NCBI GenBank assembly: GCA_903874965.1
Contig: CAIQUD010000085.1
Coordinates: 1-37,872 of the forward strand
Direction: 5' to 3'
Length of the DNA: 37,872 bases
Source: an uncultured Actinomycetes bacterium
GTDB lineage: Bacteria; Actinomycetota; Acidimicrobiia; Acidimicrobiales; RAAP-2
The notes beneath the pieces were generated by a model. The model worked only from the letters and a program-made list of their open reading frames with translations. It did not search any database and was not told the DNA's origin. Both the position numbers and the translations under genes were made by a program. Positions within the stretch are counted from its first letter, which is position 1; each line of letters opens with the position of its first letter. Shown here piece after piece: positions 23,085 through 31,388 of the stretch.

Positions 23085-24254
23085 GTGCCTTGGCCCTTAG
23101 ATCGTCTTGCTGCTCCAACAGGACTTCCTCTTGAAGGGGTGAAGGTCCTGGACCTCTCGCGGGTTCTGGCTGGACCCTTTGCCACGCAACTGCTCGGTGA
23201 CCTCGGCGCCGATGTCATCAAGGTGGAACAACGGGGATCTGGGGATCCCATTCGCCAACTTGGACCACCCTTTGTTGGCGAGACGGCTAGTTATTACCTA
23301 GCGACTAATCGGAATCGCCGTTCGGTGGTTGCAAACCTCGACCAGGCAGAGGACTTTGGAATCGTTGCCGAACTCGCTGCGAGTGCCGACATCATTGTTG
23401 AGAACTTCTTGCCTCATCAAGCAAAAGAACTCGGGATTGATGGGTTGCGCGCCTCTCTTCCAGAGGCTGTATGGATTTCCGTGCGACCAGCATCGTCCAA
23501 AGGTCCACTCGGAGGTCTCCCAGCCTTTGACCTCTTGGCGCAGGCAAGATCAGGAATTATGGGGGTCACTGGTGAGGATGGCGGCGAGCCGCTTCGAGTT
23601 GGAACACCCATTTCCGATGTTCTGACTGGTCTCTACGCGGCGACTGCGGCGCTCGCTGGACTCCATCGCAGAACCCTGGAAGGACGAGGCACCCAAGTCG
23701 AAGTTCCTCTCCTTGAATCCATGGTGACTGGACTCGTCAATCAAGCGCAAGGTTTCCTTGTTACTGGGGTCAATCCAGTAGCGATGGGTAATCACCACCC
23801 ATCAATCACGCCCTATGGACCTGTTGACTGCGCCGATGGCTTACTCATGCTTGCGGTTGGGACTGAGAGTCAGTACCGAAGCCTTGTTCGACTCCTCGAT
23901 GATCCTCGGCTCACCAACAATCCACGTTTCGTTGATTTCGCCACTCGATCGAAACACCGTGAAGAATTGCTCATGATCCTGGCTGAACACTTCACGATGA
24001 AGTCGCGAGTCGAGTGGATCGACCTCCTCGGAATGGCCAAGATCCCAGCTGCTCCGATCAACTCCGTTGAGCAAGCACTCACAGATCCACAGATCCTTGC
24101 GGCCGAACTCTTGCTTGACGCGCACTACGACGGTGCGCCGGTTCGGTTGGTTGGCTCACCGCTCCTCGTCGACGGGCTCAATCTCCCCCTTCGTCGAGAC
24201 CCACCTATTCTCGGGGCTGATGATCTCGATATTCGCTCCGAAATGAATTCGTGA
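23085..24254 (+). CDS. Class III CoA-transferase (CaiB/BaiF family)
   Basis: This is a cytoplasmic CoA-transferase or acyl-CoA racemase of 389 aa with a GTG start. The N-terminal Rossmann-like part has VLDLSRVLAGPFATQLLGDLGADVIKVE (21-48). Asp149 in AFDLLAQARSG corresponds to the aspartate that forms the acyl-anhydride intermediate in formyl-CoA transferase and CaiB. The family's TGLYAATAALAGL segment and a typical C-terminal NSVEQALTDPQ stretch follow. The family includes carnitine, formyl, succinyl-benzylsuccinate and alpha-methylacyl-CoA enzymes; the substrate is not clear. The next gene starts within its stop codon (TGATG), so they are coupled. Confidence 0.92.
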   Translation: MPWPLDRLAAPTGLPLEGVKVLDLSRVLAGPFATQLLGDLGADVIKVEQRGSGDPIRQLGPPFVGETASYYLATNRNRRSVVANLDQAEDFGIVAELAASADIIVENFLPHQAKELGIDGLRASLPEAVWISVRPASSKGPLGGLPAFDLLAQARSGIMGVTGEDGGEPLRVGTPISDVLTGLYAATAALAGLHRRTLEGRGTQVEVPLLESMVTGLVNQAQGFLVTGVNPVAMGNHHPSITPYGPVDCADGLLMLAVGTESQYRSLVRLLDDPRLTNNPRFVDFATRSKHREELLMILAEHFTMKSRVEWIDLLGMAKIPAAPINSVEQALTDPQILAAELLLDAHYDGAPVRLVGSPLLVDGLNLPLRRDPPILGADDLDIRSEMNS

Positions 24255-24712
24255 TGGCTCGACGTCGGCCGATAACCACGACGATTCCTGCCGGTGATGT
24301 CAGCGCAATTGAAGCTGTGCTGACGGAGGTCATCGCCAGCAAGAGCTGGGTGAATTTTCTGCCTGGAACTGCGAGCGACCTCGAGGAGCACCTACCTACC
24401 TCTGGGCCATTCTCCGCATTGTTTGGCAAACCAGTTCGACCATTCGCCGAAATCTCTGTTGTTGTTGGCGCAGCCATTCAGATTGGGGTGAATCATCCTC
24501 TCGGTCGGCTCAACGCGACCGTGGTGTCTGATCGAGGCTTGACCTTCCCACGGGAGTGGAAGCTTTCACAGAATCACACGCGTCGAGGGCTTGTCGTCAC
24601 CGCAACCAATGACCCACACGCAATCGCCGTCTGGTGTGCCCGTGCGTTGGTCGAACTCACCCTCGTTCCTGCGCAACAGGAATGGACCATCGAGCGTTAC
24701 GACCGTCCCTGA
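24254..24712 (+). CDS. Protein of unknown function coupled to the CoA transferase
   Basis: I do not recognise this 152-aa protein. It is soluble and has mixed alpha/beta character with no cysteine motif, signal peptide or membrane segment. A basic N-terminus is followed by a likely helix (DVSAIEAVLTEVIA), a central hydrophobic strand pair (about 65-80), an RRGLVVTATND segment, and a C-terminal helix before LTLVPAQQEW. The start ATG shares its first base with the CoA-transferase stop (TGATG), which argues for a linked role such as an accessory subunit. Its end overlaps the convergent nitroreductase gene by 16 bases. Confidence 0.65.
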   Translation: MARRRPITTTIPAGDVSAIEAVLTEVIASKSWVNFLPGTASDLEEHLPTSGPFSALFGKPVRPFAEISVVVGAAIQIGVNHPLGRLNATVVSDRGLTFPREWKLSQNHTRRGLVVTATNDPHAIAVWCARALVELTLVPAQQEWTIERYDRP

Positions 24713-25398
24713 GGTTCGAATGGTTCGCCATCGAGTCCATCAATGGTGGTGAACGCAGCGACCTTGGCGCGTCGAAGCGTGCTCGGTTGAAACGTGGGAT
24801 ACCCAAGAGCCATGAGGCCAGCAAGCGCATGATGGGGCTGCATACCAAAGGTGCTCCGAAGCTCATCTTCGGACCGAACGACCATGGTGGTCAGCACACC
24901 ACCGATTCCATGTTCCCTGGCAGCGAGAAGCACCGACCATGCGAACGGGTAGATCGAACCTCCACCAGCGAAGCTATAGCGAGCTGAATCTCGATCGACC
25001 GCCGCAAGGTACCGAAGATCGGCAATGAGGAGGAGGAGAACTGGAGCTTTGTCGAGGTGCTCGGCAAATCCACCAGGTCCTTCGGCGGCTTGTGCAGCGA
25101 ACTGTGGCGCTTGAGCGATTGCGGCTGCTTCTTCTCCAAGGTCAGTGACAGGAGCCCATGGGACCAGTCCCGCTGCTCCCTGAGCCAGATACTCGTACCA
25201 ACCCGGCAAGTAGGCATCTCTGAGTAGCGTTCGTTTGGCTTCATCCTTGACAATGATGACTCGCCAGCCTTGTCGGTTGCCGCCGCTTGGAGCGAAGCGC
25301 GCGGTCTCGAGGATTGCGTCAAGTGTTGCATCGCTCACCGCACGATCCTCGAAACTTCGAATCGCAGCGGTTGAACGAAGGGCAGTGCTGAGGTCCAT
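24697..25398 (-). CDS. Nitroreductase-family FMN oxidoreductase
   Basis: This is a flavoenzyme of 233 aa that would use NAD(P)H to reduce nitro, quinone or related electron acceptors. FMN-binding sequence is visible at RSFEDRAVSD (14-23) and APSGGNRQGWR (36-46), and the C-terminal GIGGVLTTMVVRSEDELRSTFGMQ and MALGYP segments are typical. An acidic/alanine-rich insertion at about 85-112 is longer than in the smallest members and may form the substrate lid. It is divergent from the EthD/SnoaL/redoxin genes and overlaps the unknown gene at 24254 by 16 bases. TAGGGT sits 6 bases before its ATG. Confidence 0.9.
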   Translation of the reverse strand: MDLSTALRSTAAIRSFEDRAVSDATLDAILETARFAPSGGNRQGWRVIIVKDEAKRTLLRDAYLPGWYEYLAQGAAGLVPWAPVTDLGEEAAAIAQAPQFAAQAAEGPGGFAEHLDKAPVLLLLIADLRYLAAVDRDSARYSFAGGGSIYPFAWSVLLAAREHGIGGVLTTMVVRSEDELRSTFGMQPHHALAGLMALGYPTFQPSTLRRAKVAAFTTIDGLDGEPFEPQGRS

Positions 25399-25404
25399 GG
25401 GACT

Positions 25405-25410
25405 ACCCTA
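25405..25410 (-). promoter_or_regulatory. -10 box of a probable leaderless nitroreductase promoter
   Basis: On the minus strand TAGGGT is followed by AGTCCC and then ATG 25398, the spacing found at several other genes here. Confidence 0.55.
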
Positions 25411-25455
25411 ACGGTGGCCTCAATTGGGCGCCGTTGGAACGTTGGGGGAACGCTC

Positions 25456-26202
25456 ATGGAGAAGTTGGTCTACGTGGTCTGGATGCCGGAAGGCACGCCA
25501 CGAGCGGTCGTTGGATCGACGATGCGAGGGGAAGTGGCCCGTGCCCTTCTCGATGCTGGCGTGCTTGGGCTTGATCTCTATGTGGATGATGAATTTGCTG
25601 ACGTCCGGGCTCCAGTGCCACCACCTGAAAATGAGCAACTTCCTGATGCCGTTGTTTCGGTGTGGGTCGACGCCTATGACTTCCGGGACGAGATCGAGCG
25701 CATTCTTTCCAATGCCGTTGAGAAGATGGCCGGCTATCAAGTCGTCGAGTCGCTCTATGGCGACTACGGGAAGAATCCTCATTCGACTCCTCGCTCTTGG
25801 CCCGACGGAGAGCGTTCGCCAGGGATCATGACGGTTGCGTTCTTCCCGGAACGGCCCGGGATGGACGATGACGAGTTCTATACGTTTTGGCACACGAAAC
25901 AGTCGCCCATGTCCGAAGCGATTCAACCGAGATGTCGCTACGTTCGCAATGCCGTCTTTCGTCCAATCACTGAGGGCGCACCACCATGGCGAGGGATCGT
26001 TGCTGAAGCCTGGCCGTCAAAGGAGTCCGTTGAAGACCCATTCGAATTCTTCCTCGCCGGGGAAGATGCCGACGTGTTGACCGCGAATGTGACCACCATG
26101 ATTGAACACGGCGTTGCCTTCATGGACATGGAGCAACTTCGGAGTGTCACGATGAGCGAGTACTTCGTCAAGACCATTGGAGGGTTTCATGTTGAGTCCT
26201 GA
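25456..26202 (+). CDS. EthD-like dimeric alpha/beta-barrel protein
   Basis: This is a 248-aa cytoplasmic protein with two ferredoxin-like halves: about 1-110 starting EKLVYVVWMPEG, and about 130-225 with GIMTVAFFPERPGMDDDEFYTFWHTKQSPMSE. The second half carries the D-x2-FY-x-FW-H-x3 pattern typical of the EthD/stress-responsive A/B barrel group. Known members include a helper of cytochrome P450-based ether degradation and polyketide-type enzymes; no single reaction can be assigned. ATG 25456 follows GGGGGAA, which decides against the longer frame from 25414. The next gene starts before this one ends. Confidence 0.75.
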   Translation: MEKLVYVVWMPEGTPRAVVGSTMRGEVARALLDAGVLGLDLYVDDEFADVRAPVPPPENEQLPDAVVSVWVDAYDFRDEIERILSNAVEKMAGYQVVESLYGDYGKNPHSTPRSWPDGERSPGIMTVAFFPERPGMDDDEFYTFWHTKQSPMSEAIQPRCRYVRNAVFRPITEGAPPWRGIVAEAWPSKESVEDPFEFFLAGEDADVLTANVTTMIEHGVAFMDMEQLRSVTMSEYFVKTIGGFHVES

Positions 26203-26641
26203 ACAACTACGCGCCGCACATGCTCACTATGTAGAAGTTGCGAATGGTTGCTCGGCCAGCGGTCAGTGGCGAGCGTGGGCTGACCTCTTCGACCCTGAGG
26301 CAACGTATGAAGAGCACGTCTTTGGGTCATTCCGCGGACCCGACGAGATCTACAACTGGATTCAACCGCTGATGTCGAGTTTCCCGAATAGTGAGATGCG
26401 GAGCTTTCCCCATGAGTGGTGCGTGTTCGACGACGAGCGCGGCTGGTCAATCTGTTGGATTCAAAACCGATTTGACGATCCCGGCGACGGCAAGCTCTAC
26501 CAAGCACCCAACTGCACCATCCTTCATTTTGGTGACGATGGTCTCGTGGTGCATGAAGAAGACGTTTACAACCCAATGACCTTTGCCCCCGTCGTGACTG
26601 CATTCACCGAGGCATACGCCGCCCACCACCCTGAGAGCTAA
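26189..26641 (+). CDS. SnoaL-like (NTF2-fold) protein
   Basis: This is a 150-aa protein with a cone-shaped NTF2/SnoaL fold. A long N-terminal helix (about 3-35) is followed by the FDPEATYEEHVFGSFRGPDEIYNWIQPLM pattern that marks these domains, then a sheet ending in HEEDVYNP. Members are cyclases, isomerases, hydratases or ligand-binding proteins in lipid and secondary metabolism. ATG 26189 is preceded by GGAGGG, which lies inside the end of the EthD-like gene; the genes overlap by 14 bases and are surely co-expressed. Polar residues that could be catalytic (Asp, His and Glu in the pocket strands) are present but no reaction can be named. Confidence 0.8.
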   Translation: MLSPEQLRAAHAHYVEVANGCSASGQWRAWADLFDPEATYEEHVFGSFRGPDEIYNWIQPLMSSFPNSEMRSFPHEWCVFDDERGWSICWIQNRFDDPGDGKLYQAPNCTILHFGDDGLVVHEEDVYNPMTFAPVVTAFTEAYAAHHPES

Positions 26642-26655
26642 GGAACTTTGCTCAA

Positions 26656-27690
26656 ATGCTCACCTTCTTGACCGATGCGGCAGCACCAGTAGAGGGAACG
26701 GTTGTTGACCAACAATTGTTCTTCGCACCAGAGGCGCTCGAAGCCGCCACTGGATGGACGCTCAAAGATGTCGGTCTCTGCCGAGGTCCAGTGTGTGTCC
26801 CACTTCGAGGTATCGCGCTGCAACGCGAACATGGCATCGACCTCAAGCGATTTGCCGAGGTGCTTGGCAGACGGGTGGTCGTTGATCCGGACCGAGGTAT
26901 TGCCGCCATGGCGGTTGATCCATCAATTCGAGCCGGTGCACTGCAGGACAAGGTTGCGCCAGAGATTGTGCTTCCCGACCTCAACGGAGCGCTCAGGTCC
27001 CTTTCGGAATTCCGAGGTAGCAAAACCTTGGTGGTTACCTTCGCGACATGGTGCGGATGTCGTTATGACTTGCCGGGTTGGCAAGCACTTGAAGACGAAC
27101 TTCGCGATATTGGATTCAGGGTTTTGGCGATTGCCTTCGATGATGATCCTGAAGAGGTTCGCCCATTCACTGACGGCATCACCTTTCCGGTGTTGCTTGA
27201 TCGCCACCACGTGGTCTCCGAGGCCTATGCCATGAGCAATGTCCCAACGGTGGTGTGGATCGACGAAGATGGTCGTGTCGTGCTGCCGAACTCCGAAGCT
27301 TTTGGAACAGATTTGTTCGCAGACTTCACTGGTGTGAAATCAGCCCCCCATTTAGACGCCGTCAGAGCCTGGGTTCGAGAGGGCGTGCTTCCAGAAGTCG
27401 CCACGTCGGTGGTCGAGGACTTCACCGAGGGCGAGATTGATGCACGGCTCCATTTCCGCATCGGTGTCGAACTTCGTGATCGAGGGGACCTCGAAGGAGC
27501 AAGCAAGCACTTTGCACGAGCAAGCGAACTCGCCCCCTTTGACTGGACCGTTCGACGCGCCGCGATGCCACTGACGGGACGTGATCCCTTTGGTCAGGAA
27601 TTCCTCGATCTCTATGACGAATGGAAGGCCAATGGTGCACCGTTCCACGGCATTGCTTCAGTTGACGAAGTTAGGCATCTCGCCGAGTAA
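26656..27690 (+). CDS. Redoxin (TlpA/AhpC-like) with WCGC active site and C-terminal helical repeats
   Basis: This 344-aa protein has three parts. An N-terminal region of about 90 residues carries a Cys42-x4-Cys47 pair. A thioredoxin-fold domain (about 98-225) begins APEIVLPDLNG and has the sequence TFATWCGCRYDLP with Cys133 and Cys135. The usual redox motif in this position is WCxxC, so one residue between the cysteines is missing. A cis-Pro context (NVPTVVWIDEDG) is intact. The C-terminal part (about 255-340) has a TPR-like helix pair (FRIGVELRDRGDLEGASKHFARASELAPFD). No signal peptide is seen, so it should be cytoplasmic. It follows the SnoaL-like gene by 14 bases; its end overlaps the convergent exporter permease by 20 bases. 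Disulfide or peroxide chemistry is inferred. Confidence 0.8.
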   Translation: MLTFLTDAAAPVEGTVVDQQLFFAPEALEAATGWTLKDVGLCRGPVCVPLRGIALQREHGIDLKRFAEVLGRRVVVDPDRGIAAMAVDPSIRAGALQDKVAPEIVLPDLNGALRSLSEFRGSKTLVVTFATWCGCRYDLPGWQALEDELRDIGFRVLAIAFDDDPEEVRPFTDGITFPVLLDRHHVVSEAYAMSNVPTVVWIDEDGRVVLPNSEAFGTDLFADFTGVKSAPHLDAVRAWVREGVLPEVATSVVEDFTEGEIDARLHFRIGVELRDRGDLEGASKHFARASELAPFDWTVRRAAMPLTGRDPFGQEFLDLYDEWKANGAPFHGIASVDEVRHLAE

Positions 27691-28549
27691 GCAACACTGC
27701 GCCAATGGCGAGTGCAACAACTGCGTAGACCGCCATGGCGAGTACGCCAGCCCAAATCGAGAGCGACGTCGCCGACACGATTGGCTTTGAAGCCACCACG
27801 GTCTGCTGAATTTGCAAGGGGAGGAACTTCTCGAGGCGGTCCTTGAACGTCGCAGGAAGCAGGACCACCAACAAGAACAGTGGAAACAACAGGCCGACAA
27901 ATGCGGAGATCGCCCCAGCAGTGTGGCGGATCAGAAAACCAAGACCAAGGGTCAACAGCGAAAGCAGCGTGAGGAAGAGCGCCGTCGCGACGAGCGCCGT
28001 CATGACGCCTGGCCCCGACAGGGTCACGGTTGGTGGCTTTGCTGGAAGGTGCACGCCGTTGATGACAATTGGCTGGCTTCCTGATGCTGAACGAAGGATG
28101 GTCTGTCCCAAGAAGAAGGCGATCAACTCTGAAATCGCTGCGACGATGAAGACACTGATTGACAACACCACGGCCTTGGCAAGGAGCACGGTGGTCCGAT
28201 GTGGGATGGCGGCAAAGGTTGCTTTGATCGAGCCGGTGCCGTATTCGGATGAGACTACGAGGACGCCAAGTACACCAATAGCGAGTGAACCCATGGTGAC
28301 TCCGGCGAGGCTTGCAGTTACTGGATCGAACGTGAGTGCTTCTTCTGGACGCTTGCCCCACTGACTCACGGTGACGGCGCAGAACAGCGCACTGAAGCCA
28401 ATCATGATGAGAGAGAAGGTTCCGAGACACCACATGGTCGAACGAACCGTCCTGAACTTGATCCATTCAGATCCAAGCGCATGGCGAAACTTGTAGTGAC
28501 CAGTCGGAAGTTGACGCTTGGACGTCGGAGGGGCTGGAAGGGTTGTCAT
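27671..28549 (-). CDS. ABC-2 type exporter permease
   Basis: This is a membrane subunit of 292 aa with a cytosolic N-terminus of about 35 residues (KFRHALGSEWIKFRTVRST) and about six helices. The segment SSEYGTGSIKATFAAIPHRT after TM2 is typical of ABC-2 permeases in the antibiotic/lantibiotic-immunity and bacitracin-type group. It overlaps the ATPase gene by ATGA, so ATPase then permease form one transcript. Substrate unknown; typical roles are self-protection, lipid or peptide export. Its 3' end overlaps the redoxin gene by 20 bases. Confidence 0.88.
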   Translation of the reverse strand: MTTLPAPPTSKRQLPTGHYKFRHALGSEWIKFRTVRSTMWCLGTFSLIMIGFSALFCAVTVSQWGKRPEEALTFDPVTASLAGVTMGSLAIGVLGVLVVSSEYGTGSIKATFAAIPHRTTVLLAKAVVLSISVFIVAAISELIAFFLGQTILRSASGSQPIVINGVHLPAKPPTVTLSGPGVMTALVATALFLTLLSLLTLGLGFLIRHTAGAISAFVGLLFPLFLLVVLLPATFKDRLEKFLPLQIQQTVVASKPIVSATSLSIWAGVLAMAVYAVVALAIGAVLLTRRDA

Positions 28550-29460
28550 TTGCTTGGCTCCGATTGGCCGTGGAACTCAACGTCATCACTGGTTAACTCC
28601 ATGAAGGCTTCTTCGAGCGACGCAAGTTGGGGTGAGAGTTCATGGAGAACAATGCCGTGCTGTGCAGCGAGTTCCCCAATGAGTGCTGAAGGGGTCTCCT
28701 CAATGAAGAGGGCATCATCCACTTTGACGAGTTGGTGACCGCCTGAGGTGAGGAGATCAGCCAAACGGTCAAGCTCGGGGCTCATGACTTTGACCTTCTC
28801 GGTGGTGTACTGAGCAATGAATTGCTCAACCGTGGTGTCGGCCTTGAGTTTCCCGTGGCCAATGACGACGAGGTAGTCGGCAGTCATGGCCATTTCTGCC
28901 ATGAGGTGGCTCGAAACAAACACAGTCCGGCCTTCTGCAGCAAGGCTCCGAAGGAAAGTTCGAACCCAAACAATGCCCTCAGGGTCGAGTCCATTCACAG
29001 GTTCGTCAAACAACAGGACTTCAGGGTCACCGAGAAGCGCTGCGGCAATGCCGAGTCGCTGCCCCATGCCGAGAGAGAAGCCACCAGCGAGTTTTTTCGC
29101 CGGTTCGGTGAGGCCAACGGTGTAGAGGACCTCATCGACGCGACTCTTTGGAATCCCATTTGCTGCAGCCAAGGACCGGAGATGGTTATAGGCAGAGCGT
29201 CCAGGGTGAATCGACGACGCTTCGAGCAATGCCCCTACTTCACGAAGCGGCCAATTGGCGTCATGGAATGGCTTGCCATTGATGAGGACGCTTCCCGAGC
29301 TTGGACGATCGAGACCGAGCATGAGTCGCATGGTGGTGGACTTGCCAGAACCATTGGGACCAAGGAAGCCGGTGACCGCACCTTCACGAACGGTAAAGGA
29401 AAGATCGTCAACTGCGACCTTGTCGCCAAAGCTCTTGGTCAAATTGGTGACGGTGATCAT
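28546..29460 (-). CDS. ABC-2 exporter ATPase (BcrA/DrrA type)
   Basis: This is a cytoplasmic ATPase of 304 aa. Walker A is GPNGSGKST (34-42), the signature is the FSLGMGQR form (128-135), Walker B is VLLFDEP (148-154), and the H-loop is His185. A C-terminal regulatory extension of about 85 residues follows. The preferred start is ATG 29460, after GGCGGG and with the conserved start MITVTNLTKSFG; the frame opens at 29478 but adds only six residues. It is divergent from the cytochrome b cluster, with about 130 bases between them. Confidence 0.94.
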   Translation of the reverse strand: MITVTNLTKSFGDKVAVDDLSFTVREGAVTGFLGPNGSGKSTTMRLMLGLDRPSSGSVLINGKPFHDANWPLREVGALLEASSIHPGRSAYNHLRSLAAANGIPKSRVDEVLYTVGLTEPAKKLAGGFSLGMGQRLGIAAALLGDPEVLLFDEPVNGLDPEGIVWVRTFLRSLAAEGRTVFVSSHLMAEMAMTADYLVVIGHGKLKADTTVEQFIAQYTTEKVKVMSPELDRLADLLTSGGHQLVKVDDALFIEETPSALIGELAAQHGIVLHELSPQLASLEEAFMELTSDDVEFHGQSEPSK

Positions 29461-29591
29461 TGACCCGCCTTTCTCCAACGGCCATCGGAGGAACGAGTGT
29501 TCATCCCTTCACGAGCGCAGTCTATGGGCGTACGTTAAGGAAGAGGTAAGAGTGCGAGAGCACCAATGAATCCCTCATAGGAGTGTGGCCA

Positions 29592-29783
29592 ATGTCAGCA
29601 GGAGTACTCGAAGCGGTCAGATGGGGAGCCGTTATCCCACTTGATCACCCGAATCATTTCCTCACGTGGGGATGGTTGTCGATTTCCTACTCAAACTTGA
29701 TCGTAATCGGACTCATGGTGGTCACCTTTCTCGGTGCGATCCTGATTCCCTTTCCGGGACACAAGAAGAGTGGTGAAAAGTGA
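29592..29783 (+). CDS. Small single-helix membrane protein of the cytochrome b cluster
   Basis: This is a 63-aa protein with an N-terminal amphipathic stretch containing DHPNHFLTWGWLSIS, one strong membrane helix at about 34-54, and a basic end (PGHKKSGEK). ATG 29592 has GGAG eight bases upstream; a GTG at 29583 is an alternative that adds three residues. The cytochrome b gene starts in a four-base overlap with its stop (GTGA), and such small one-helix subunits commonly stabilise cytochrome b complexes. I know of no experimentally studied homologue. Confidence 0.8.
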   Translation: MSAGVLEAVRWGAVIPLDHPNHFLTWGWLSISYSNLIVIGLMVVTFLGAILIPFPGHKKSGEK

Positions 29784-30412
29784 CAACGGCCACTGACAAG
29801 AATTGGACTCGATCACTCCGAAAAGCAGGTGAGTCAGCGTTTCCTCCGGAACGACTTCTTCCCGACACGCAACCGAGTTACGTCGCCTCGTGGATCTACG
29901 TCTTTGGTGCGCTCACGATGGCGGCACTTGGAGTTGTCACGGCTACGGGATTGGTGCTGGCGGTCATGGGTCCAACTTGGTGGCACCACTCCTCAACTGG
30001 CCACTTCATCAATTCAATGCACCTTTGGTCGGTTGAATTGTTCTTCTTTGCCATGGTGGTTCACCTATGGGGCAAGTTCTTCATGGCAGCTTGGCGAGGC
30101 AACCGAGCGCTGACGTGGATAACGGGCGTCGTGAGTTTTGTTGTCTCCATTGGAACGGCATTCACGGGTTATCTCTCGCAGACGAACTTCGATTCACAGT
30201 GGATTGCCACGCAGGCCAAGGACGGCATTAACTCAACAGGAGGAGGAGCCGTCTTCAACGTCCTCAACTTCGGCCAGATGCTCATGTGGCACATCACGCT
30301 TCTGCCAATTGGCGTTGGAGCCATTGTGGTCTTCCACGTGCTGCTCGTTCGTCGTAGGGGAGTGGTTCCACCCTTTGAACTTTCCGGTGCAAAAGAGGAG
30401 GTCGCACAATGA
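29780..30412 (+). CDS. Cytochrome b/b6 N-terminal domain protein, diheme
   Basis: This is a four-helix quinol-oxidising-type cytochrome b of 210 aa with a GTG start. Heme ligands are His81 and His95 in the second helix (MHLWSVELFFFAMVVHLWG) and His171 and His186 in the fourth (MWHITLLPIGVGAIVVFHV). The pair spacings are 14 and 15. A 15-residue spacing in helix four is the cytochrome b6 pattern; bc1-type cytochrome b has 14. The C-terminal half of a bc1 cytochrome b is not present, and the next gene does not encode a classical subunit IV. It overlaps both neighbours by four bases, so the three proteins are made together. No Rieske or cytochrome c gene is in the window. Confidence 0.92.
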   Translation: MTTATDKNWTRSLRKAGESAFPPERLLPDTQPSYVASWIYVFGALTMAALGVVTATGLVLAVMGPTWWHHSSTGHFINSMHLWSVELFFFAMVVHLWGKFFMAAWRGNRALTWITGVVSFVVSIGTAFTGYLSQTNFDSQWIATQAKDGINSTGGGAVFNVLNFGQMLMWHITLLPIGVGAIVVFHVLLVRRRGVVPPFELSGAKEEVAQ

Positions 30413-31365
30413 CGAAGTCCTCAAGACGATTCAATATTGACCGTGATGTTGCACCATGGACCGGCGCAACCAGGCCTTATGACATTGCCAAGGAAGTAGC
30501 AATTTGCTTCTTGGTAATCGGTCTGCTCACGGTCGGGCTTTCCGTGCTGTTCTCCTCGCCGGATGATCCGGCGGTGACGCTCAAGCAGTGGGCCGTTTCG
30601 ACGCCGATTGACTTTGCGACGACGGCGGCAACCGAGCTCGATGGAACGGGTGGCACCGCTGGATATGGCCCTCCGTATAACACGGCGGCCGATGGACCAA
30701 TGGTGCTCGGCATCTCTCCAGCGAAGATTGCTGGCGTGCACATTCCCGTTGATGCGGCGAAGGACTTTGTCCTTTCACCAGTAGCGGCGTTGCCAGAGAA
30801 CCCTGTCGCTTCACAGGCGATTGCTACCTATGAAGCGGCAAGTGTTGAACAGCGCCAAACCTGGGCTGCCAACTATGACGCAGCCGTCACCGCATCGACT
30901 GTGACCACAGCTGGCGGGAAGGTGATCGTTGCGCCCGGTGACTATGGACCGGTTGCAACGATTGTCGATCAGCTTGTTGCGATGGCTCAGTCGGGCGCAC
31001 TCGACACGACCATGCTGACGCAGCAGCGATTCTTCTCCACGGACTTTACAAAGCCGCTGTTGTTCATCTCGGATGGAAGTTTCCTTGCCAACAAGGCTGC
31101 CATTGATCATCTCCAAGGCGACCAGTGGGGAATGATGAATGAGACAGGATCCTGGCCCGGCCAGGCATGGCTCTGGCTCTACACCATGTGGTATCAGGTG
31201 CCAGGGCTCTCCACCTCGGACAATGCGGACCTCCAAGTCTTCCTCATCATCATTGGCTTGACGCTGCTGCTCGCGTTCTTGCCCTTCATTCCTGGACTCC
31301 GTTCGATTCCTCGATGGACTCGTGTCTACAAGGTGATCTGGAAAGACCACTACCGAAACATGTAG
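30409..31365 (+). CDS. Two-helix membrane protein with large outer domain, cytochrome b partner
   Basis: This 318-aa protein has a cytosolic start with TRPYDIAKE, TM1 at about 29-48, an outer region of about 215 residues, TM2 at about 270-290 and a basic cytosolic end (PRWTRVYKVIWKDHYRNM). The outer region contains AGYGPPYN and GVHIPVDAAKDFVL but no CxxCH heme site and no Rieske motif. Similar proteins accompany b6-like subunits in several actinobacterial and acidobacterial genomes as far as I recall, but no function is established. The start overlaps the cytochrome b stop (ATGA). The position suggests a structural or electron-accepting subunit of a reduced cytochrome b complex. A terminator follows. 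Confidence 0.8.
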   Translation: MTKSSRRFNIDRDVAPWTGATRPYDIAKEVAICFLVIGLLTVGLSVLFSSPDDPAVTLKQWAVSTPIDFATTAATELDGTGGTAGYGPPYNTAADGPMVLGISPAKIAGVHIPVDAAKDFVLSPVAALPENPVASQAIATYEAASVEQRQTWAANYDAAVTASTVTTAGGKVIVAPGDYGPVATIVDQLVAMAQSGALDTTMLTQQRFFSTDFTKPLLFISDGSFLANKAAIDHLQGDQWGMMNETGSWPGQAWLWLYTMWYQVPGLSTSDNADLQVFLIIIGLTLLLAFLPFIPGLRSIPRWTRVYKVIWKDHYRNM

Positions 31366-31388
31366 TCATTGGCCTCAACTCAAACCGC

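Noticed and set aside
28822-29463. 213-residue plus-strand frame opposite the ABC-2 ATPase
   Set aside because: The ATPase has all motifs on the other strand, and this frame shows no protein features.
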